DNA from: Oscillospiraceae bacterium
GTDB lineage: Bacteria; Bacillota_A; Clostridia; Oscillospirales; Oscillospiraceae
Reading direction: 5' to 3'
NCBI GenBank assembly: GCA_017481325.1
Contig: JAFUPG010000001.1
Coordinates: forward strand, 1-16,860
Length of the DNA stretch: 16,860 bases
Shown: positions 13,309-16,860 of the stretch, piece by piece
How positions within the stretch are numbered: position 1 is the stretch's first letter
Layout: each line of letters opens with the position of its first letter
Translations under genes and position numbers: made by a program
The notes under the pieces: model-generated
The model's input: the letters and a program-made list of their open reading frames with translations, nothing else
Told to the model about the DNA's origin: nothing
Databases searched by the model: none

Positions 13309-13740
13309 TTAGCTAACCATTGAAATAATTGCAATCAAAACTGCGACGGCGCCGCAGATGATGCTGGGAATGCCGAACATTTTACCCAATCGACCTTGGG
13401 TACGGTCCGTGGTCTTTTTGCCCAGGATATGGGCAACGACGCCGCAGATAACGGCAGGGATTCCGTACATCAGGCCGGCAGTAGCGAAAAAGCCGTCGAA
13501 GAGGCTACCGCCACGGCCGCCCAAAAACCCATCCAGCATCAAAGACATCAGCGGAACCATCAAGCCACAAAAGGAAAAACCGATCCCCAGGAAGCCTGCA
13601 ATCATCGCTACGATGGCGTGTGCCTTATTGCTGGTTGGTACAGGAACTCCCGTATATTGACCGTTTTGCGTCTGGCCGCAGACATGGCAGAATGCAGAAC
13701 CCTCTGCCAGCTGAGTGCCACAGGATGTACAAAAAGCCAT
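13309..13740 (-). CDS. Small zinc-ribbon membrane protein (paralog A)
   Basis: A 143-residue protein with ribbon FCTSCG..FCHVCG (C4, C7, C18, C21), a short linker (23-38) and a Gly-rich membrane domain with about three hydrophobic segments (about 41-70, 84-109 and 121-143). The end KLGKVFG/RLGKMFG-x-I-x-G is shared with paralog B (RLGKMFGIPSIICGAVA here), showing common origin. GGAAAGGAG precedes the ATG. It is the first gene of its unit; the promoter is 45-73 nt upstream and overlaps the end of the aldolase gene region. Function unknown. Confidence 0.84.
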   Translation of the reverse strand: MAFCTSCGTQLAEGSAFCHVCGQTQNGQYTGVPVPTSNKAHAIVAMIAGFLGIGFSFCGLMVPLMSLMLDGFLGGRGGSLFDGFFATAGLMYGIPAVICGVVAHILGKKTTDRTQGRLGKMFGIPSIICGAVAVLIAIISMVS

Positions 13741-13784
13741 TCTTATCGCTCCTTTCCGTTGTTCTTCCTGCTTATGTCCGGATT

Positions 13785-13813
13785 ATTTTAGCACAAATTT
13801 TGATGAAATACAA
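13785..13813 (-). promoter_or_regulatory. Promoter of zinc-ribbon pair A-B
   Basis: On the minus strand, TTGTAT (13813-13808), a 17-nt spacer ending in TGC, and TAAAAT (13790-13785), again an extended -10. No terminator separates it from the aldolase gene ending at 13819, so read-through from the upstream operon is also likely. Confidence 0.75.
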
Positions 13814-13818
13814 GCGTT

Positions 13819-14496
13819 TTATGCTCTTCCTTTGGGGCGGCCGCCGGTGGTGATGCCGAATCTGGCACGGACAGCGTCCAGCTCATCCAGCTGCTCCTCG
13901 CTGAGGAGGCGGACTTCACCCAGACCCAGCATATGCTCATACATGATCACCGTATGCTCCAGGCACTCGGTGCGGAAGAGAGCCTGCTCCACGTCCTTGC
14001 CCCAGGTGACCACACCGTGGTGCTCCAGGAGGCAGCCGTTATACTCCTTGCAGTAAACGGCGGCATTCTCCGCCAGCTTGGGGGAGCCGGTGACGGCATA
14101 GGGGGCGCAGGGGATCACACCCATCTGCACAGCGGTCTCAATGGACACGGCCATGTCGAAATCTCTGCCCTGAGTGGCAAAGGCGGTGCCTGCGGGAGCA
14201 TGGGAGTGGACAAGGCCGCCCAGGCTGGGGTTCTCCCGGTAGACCGCCAGGTGGAGGGCGATCTCGGAGGAGACCTTCCAGGTGCCTTCCAGCACCTTGC
14301 CGTCGGCGGTCAGGTGCACCAGCATATCCTCGGTCATAAAGCCCTTGGAAACACCGGTGGGCGTTGCCCAGACGGTGCCGTCCTCCATACGGGCGGAGAT
14401 GTTGCCGTCATTGGCGGCCACATAGCCACGGGCATAGAGCCGACGGCCGGCCTCTAAGATGTCCTTTTTGGCCTGTTCGTGGGAAGTATAACTCAT
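13819..14496 (-). CDS. Class II aldolase (FucA/Ald2-like sugar-phosphate aldolase)
   Basis: A 225-residue zinc-dependent aldolase of the fuculose-phosphate aldolase family, which splits ketose 1-phosphates into dihydroxyacetone phosphate (DHAP) and an aldehyde. The substrate loop NDGNISAR (29-36) and TPTGVSKG (45-52) match the family. Zinc ligands are visible as H97 and H99 in GLVHSHAP and H160 in LLEHHG; the catalytic glutamate E78 is in SSEIALH. The ATG overlaps the mtnA stop in an ATGA, so translation is coupled to the isomerase. That linkage, rather than fucose genes, suggests it cleaves the ketose 1-phosphate made by the MtnA-like enzyme: methylthioribulose-, deoxyribulose- or ribulose-1-phosphate. 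Family identity is secure; the substrate is inferred from context. Confidence 0.92.
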   Translation of the reverse strand: MSYTSHEQAKKDILEAGRRLYARGYVAANDGNISARMEDGTVWATPTGVSKGFMTEDMLVHLTADGKVLEGTWKVSSEIALHLAVYRENPSLGGLVHSHAPAGTAFATQGRDFDMAVSIETAVQMGVIPCAPYAVTGSPKLAENAAVYCKEYNGCLLEHHGVVTWGKDVEQALFRTECLEHTVIMYEHMLGLGEVRLLSEEQLDELDAVRARFGITTGGRPKGRA

Positions 14497-15572
14497 TTTG
14501 CCATCTCCTCCGGGAAGAGTTTCCGGAAGCTCTCTTCAAAGGGAGCATAGGCGATGCCGCGCTCGGTGACGATGCCGGTGAGCAGGCTATGGTCGGTGAC
14601 GTCAAAGGCAGGATTGTAGCACTTGGTCTCCGGCAGCGCCATGGGCTTTTCGTAGAACAGCTCCTTGATCTCGGAGTGGGGGCGCTCTTCAATGGGAATA
14701 TGATCACCGGAGGGACAGTTGAAGTCAATGGTGGTGGAGGGCCCCAGAGAGTAGACGGGAATGCCGTAGTAGTGCGCCAGCACAGCCAGACCGGAGGAGC
14801 CGATCTTATTGGCAACGTCGCCGTTACGGGCGATACGGTCGCAGCCGAAGAACACGGCCTGTACCTTGCCCTGCTTCATGACGATGCTTGCCATATTGTC
14901 GCAGATCAGAGTACAATCCACACCGGCCTTGGTCAGCTCATAGCTGGTCAGACGGGCACCCTGGAGCAGAGGACGGGTCTCGTCCACAAAGACGTGAATA
15001 TTCACGCCCTTTTCCTTTGCCAGATAGAAGGGGCCCTGGCCGGTACCGTAACGGGAGGTGGCGATGGGGCCTGCATTGCAGTGGGTGATGACACCGTCAC
15101 CGTCCTTCAGCAGGGAAAGGCCGTACTCGGAAATCTTGCGGCACATGGCGATATCCTCGTCATGGATGGCCTTGGCCTCGGTGAAGAGAGCCTCGATCAG
15201 CTCCGCACGGGGAGCTTCGCTATGGGCATCCACCACCTTCTCCATACGCTTGAGCATATGAGCCAGGTTCACCGCCGTGGGACGGGAGGAGTTCAGATAG
15301 GCAGACAGGCGGAAATACTCCGCACGGAAGGAGGCAAAGTCCTCGGCCTCGATATTCTGTGCCAGTACCGCCATGGAATAGGCTGCAAAAATGCCGATGG
15401 CAGGAGCGCCTCTCACCTGCAGCAGATAGATGGCCTGCCACAGCTCCTCAGCGGTGCTGAGGGTCAGATACCTGGTCTCATTGGGAAGCAGTGTCTGGTC
15501 TAAAATGACCACGCTGTTTCTGTCGTCGCCCAGACGAACATTGACCGCATGGGTTACGGCTTCCACGCTCAT
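14493..15572 (-). CDS. mtnA: S-methyl-5-thioribose-1-phosphate isomerase family protein
   Basis: Isomerises an aldose 1-phosphate to a ketose 1-phosphate; the classic substrate is 5-methylthioribose 1-phosphate from methionine salvage. The 359 residues show the full set of family motifs: RGAPAIG (54-60), RPTAVNL (97-103), THCNAG (163-168) with the catalytic C165, DETRPLLQGARLT (197-209) and GCDRIARNGDVANKIGS (243-259) with the catalytic D245. The family usually has THCNTG and GADRI, so two small changes stand out. The start ATG overlaps the phosphorylase stop (ATGA) and its own stop overlaps the aldolase start. No mtnB, mtnC, mtnD or mtnK gene is nearby, so a complete methionine salvage route is not indicated here. 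Relatives also act on 5-deoxyribose 1-phosphate or ribose-type substrates. Confidence 0.93.
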   Translation of the reverse strand: MSVEAVTHAVNVRLGDDRNSVVILDQTLLPNETRYLTLSTAEELWQAIYLLQVRGAPAIGIFAAYSMAVLAQNIEAEDFASFRAEYFRLSAYLNSSRPTAVNLAHMLKRMEKVVDAHSEAPRAELIEALFTEAKAIHDEDIAMCRKISEYGLSLLKDGDGVITHCNAGPIATSRYGTGQGPFYLAKEKGVNIHVFVDETRPLLQGARLTSYELTKAGVDCTLICDNMASIVMKQGKVQAVFFGCDRIARNGDVANKIGSSGLAVLAHYYGIPVYSLGPSTTIDFNCPSGDHIPIEERPHSEIKELFYEKPMALPETKCYNPAFDVTDHSLLTGIVTERGIAYAPFEESFRKLFPEEMAK

Positions 15573-16402
15573 TTCAGACCCGCCCCGATGGCAATGATGC
15601 TCTCCCTCACCAGCTGACGGAACAGAGGAGCAACACGGTTAGCGGTATCAAAGACCTCCTGGTGGGTCAGGGGCTCGGGGGAGATGCCGGCGGCCATATT
15701 GGTGATGCAGGAGATACCGCAGACCTTGACACCCATGTGACGGGCGGCAGCGGCCTCGCAGGCGGTGGACATGCCCACAGCGTCAGCGCCCATGGCGGCG
15801 ATCATGCGCACCTCGGCAGGTGTCTCGTATGTGGGGCCGGTGAGCTGCAGATACACACCCTCCTGCAGAGGAATGCCGCACTTTGCAGCCGTGGCCTTGA
15901 CCACTTCACGCAGCTCCTTGGAGTAGACCTCGGTCATATCGGGGAAACGGGGACCCAGCTCATCCATGTTGGGGCCGATGAGGGGATTGGGGAAGAGGGA
16001 CATAATATGATCCGTCATGAGCATAAAGTCACCGGCATGGAAGTTCTTGTTCACGCCGCCGGCTGCATTGGTCAGGAACAGCACCTTGGCGCCCAGCAGA
16101 CCCATCAGACGGGTGGGCAGCAGAACGTCGGAGGCATTGTAGCCCTCATAGAAGTGGACACGGCCCTGCATGATGACGACCTTCACATCGCCGAAGGTAC
16201 CAAAGACAAAGCGGCCCTTGTGACCCAAAACGGTGGATACGGGGAAACCTTCAATTTCATGGTAGTCTACGGTGGCAACGGTTTCGATCTCATCCGCCAG
16301 TGCGCCCAGGCCGGAGCCGAGGATCAGGGCAACATCGGGAACGAAGTCAGTCTTTGCCCGCACACAGGCGAGGCAGTTCTGGAGTTTTTCGTAGGGTGTC
16401 AT
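15569..16402 (-). CDS. punA: Purine nucleoside phosphorylase (6-oxopurine type)
   Basis: Cleaves a purine nucleoside with phosphate to free base plus (deoxy)ribose 1-phosphate. The 277-residue length fits the trimeric PNP class. Motifs in order are LILGSGLG (26-33), H61 in LGHKGRF, QGRVHFYEGY (79-88), LTNAAGG (110-116), LTGPTYETPAE (187-197) with E193, VGMSTACE (209-216) with M211, and CITNMAAG (232-239) with N235. E193 and N235 align with human PNP E201 and N243, which read 6-oxopurines; MTA phosphorylases carry aspartates instead of that asparagine. AGGAGG lies 8-13 nt before the ATG. It leads an overlapping three-gene set with mtnA and the aldolase. No convincing promoter was found in the 36 nt upstream, so transcription may come through the preceding pseudouridine synthase gene. 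Confidence 0.93.
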   Translation of the reverse strand: MTPYEKLQNCLACVRAKTDFVPDVALILGSGLGALADEIETVATVDYHEIEGFPVSTVLGHKGRFVFGTFGDVKVVIMQGRVHFYEGYNASDVLLPTRLMGLLGAKVLFLTNAAGGVNKNFHAGDFMLMTDHIMSLFPNPLIGPNMDELGPRFPDMTEVYSKELREVVKATAAKCGIPLQEGVYLQLTGPTYETPAEVRMIAAMGADAVGMSTACEAAAARHMGVKVCGISCITNMAAGISPEPLTHQEVFDTANRVAPLFRQLVRESIIAIGAGLK

Positions 16403-16438
16403 GGTAGTTCCTCCTGTATATTGTATTTGTTTTCGAAT

Positions 16439-16860
16439 TTATATTGACTGCAGCCGTTTCAGGGCGGCAGTAAATTCCTCAGGCAAAGGACAGGCGAGGG
16501 TCATTCTCTCGCCGCTGCGGGGGTGGACAAAGGTCAGCTCACGGGCATGGAGGCACTGGGAGCTGAGCCCCAGCTCCGGCTTTTTTACGCCGTAGACGGG
16601 GTCACCGGCAATGGGGTGGTTCAGATAGGCCATATGCACACGGATCTGGTGGGTGCGGCCGGTCTGCAGGCGGCAGCGCAGGTGGGTATAGCTGCCGTAA
16701 CGGGCGATGACCTCCCAGTGGGTCACGGCATCCCGGCTGTTTTTCTATGTGACCGCCATGCGCTTGCGGTCGGTGGTATGGCGGCCGATGGGTGAATTGA
16801 CCGTTCCGATGTCCTATTTGAAGCCGCCACGGACAATGCACTCGTAGGTGCGGCTCAGGG
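16439..16860 (-). pseudogene. RluA-family 23S rRNA pseudouridine synthase fragment with two in-frame TAG codons (runs off window end)
   Basis: The minus-strand frame from 16860 to the TAA at 16441-16439 encodes the C-terminal part of an RluA/RluD-type pseudouridine synthase. It shows LSRTYECIVRGG, then PIGRH and DRKRMAVT, then RLQTGRTHQIRVHMA and HPIAGDPVYG, all family signatures, ending in LPEEFTAALKRL. It is interrupted twice by TAG, at 16818-16816 (FK-stop-DIGTV) and 16749-16747 (VT-stop-KNSRDAV). Homologs commonly have an acidic residue (GAG-type codon) at such places. Downstream of the second stop the frame stays intact and well conserved, so decay must be recent, or the bases are sequence errors. 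The catalytic aspartate region lies outside the window. Confidence 0.75.

Noticed and set aside
13819..14496. Fucose or rhamnose catabolism based on the FucA-like aldolase
   Set aside because: No fucose/rhamnose isomerase, kinase or transporter is nearby. The ATGA overlap with mtnA points to the nucleoside-derived ketose 1-phosphate route.
16747..16818. TAG reassigned to a sense codon
   Set aside because: No TAG is used as a stop in 18 complete genes here, which fits reassignment, but only one frame contains internal TAGs, no CTA-anticodon tRNA is seen, and all other genes read through normally under the standard code. Errors or gene decay explain it more simply.

Overview
The window looks like chromosomal DNA from a low-GC-lineage Gram-positive bacterium, most likely a gut-type clostridium (class Clostridia, perhaps Oscillospirales; the family is a guess). 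The reasons are a T-box leader on thrS, AGGAGG-type ribosome binding sites before almost every gene, near-consensus SigA promoters (TTGACA/TATAAT), many rho-independent terminators, and a YabE-like 3D-domain gene next to rsmA as in Bacillus. There is no phage, IS transposase or CRISPR array. Eighteen complete stop codons could be read: 13 TAA, 5 TGA and no TAG.

Layout. (1) 1-1278, minus: the N-terminal part of a TGS-less threonyl-tRNA synthetase, with a full T-box leader and promoter. (2) 1454-3585, plus: a secreted DUF348/G5/3D cell-wall protein and rsmA. A terminator-like hairpin between them contains the rsmA ribosome binding site. (3) 3584-3751: a 168-bp palindromic MITE-like element that starts inside the rsmA stop codon. 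(4) 3798-5497, plus: a YjjG-type HAD nucleotidase, a tRNA-Gln(CTG) with its own consensus promoter and terminator, a dense array of small hairpins, and a small predicted methyltransferase. (5) 5524-9940, plus: a probable operon of a membrane acyltransferase, an M20D amidohydrolase, a DUF3810 membrane metallopeptidase-like protein and an MFS transporter. (6) 9987-11668, plus: an unknown polytopic membrane protein and rpiB. (7) 16860-11672, minus: an RluA-family pseudouridine synthase fragment with two in-frame TAG codons; an overlapping trio of purine nucleoside phosphorylase, MtnA-type isomerase and class II aldolase; and four paralogous small zinc-ribbon membrane proteins in two promoter/terminator-delimited pairs.

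The most interesting system is the phosphorylase-isomerase-aldolase trio (13819-16402). Its ATGA overlaps imply tightly coupled translation. The order of activities matches a nucleoside-to-DHAP route, as in the known DHAP shunt for 5'-methylthioadenosine or 5'-deoxyadenosine. Here, however, the first enzyme has the residues of a 6-oxopurine (inosine/guanosine) phosphorylase rather than an MTA phosphorylase, so the true substrate is open. The zinc-ribbon quartet, the two palindromic intergenic elements, the rsmA hairpin/promoter and the clustered apparent G-to-T changes in the pseudouridine synthase fragment also deserve attention.
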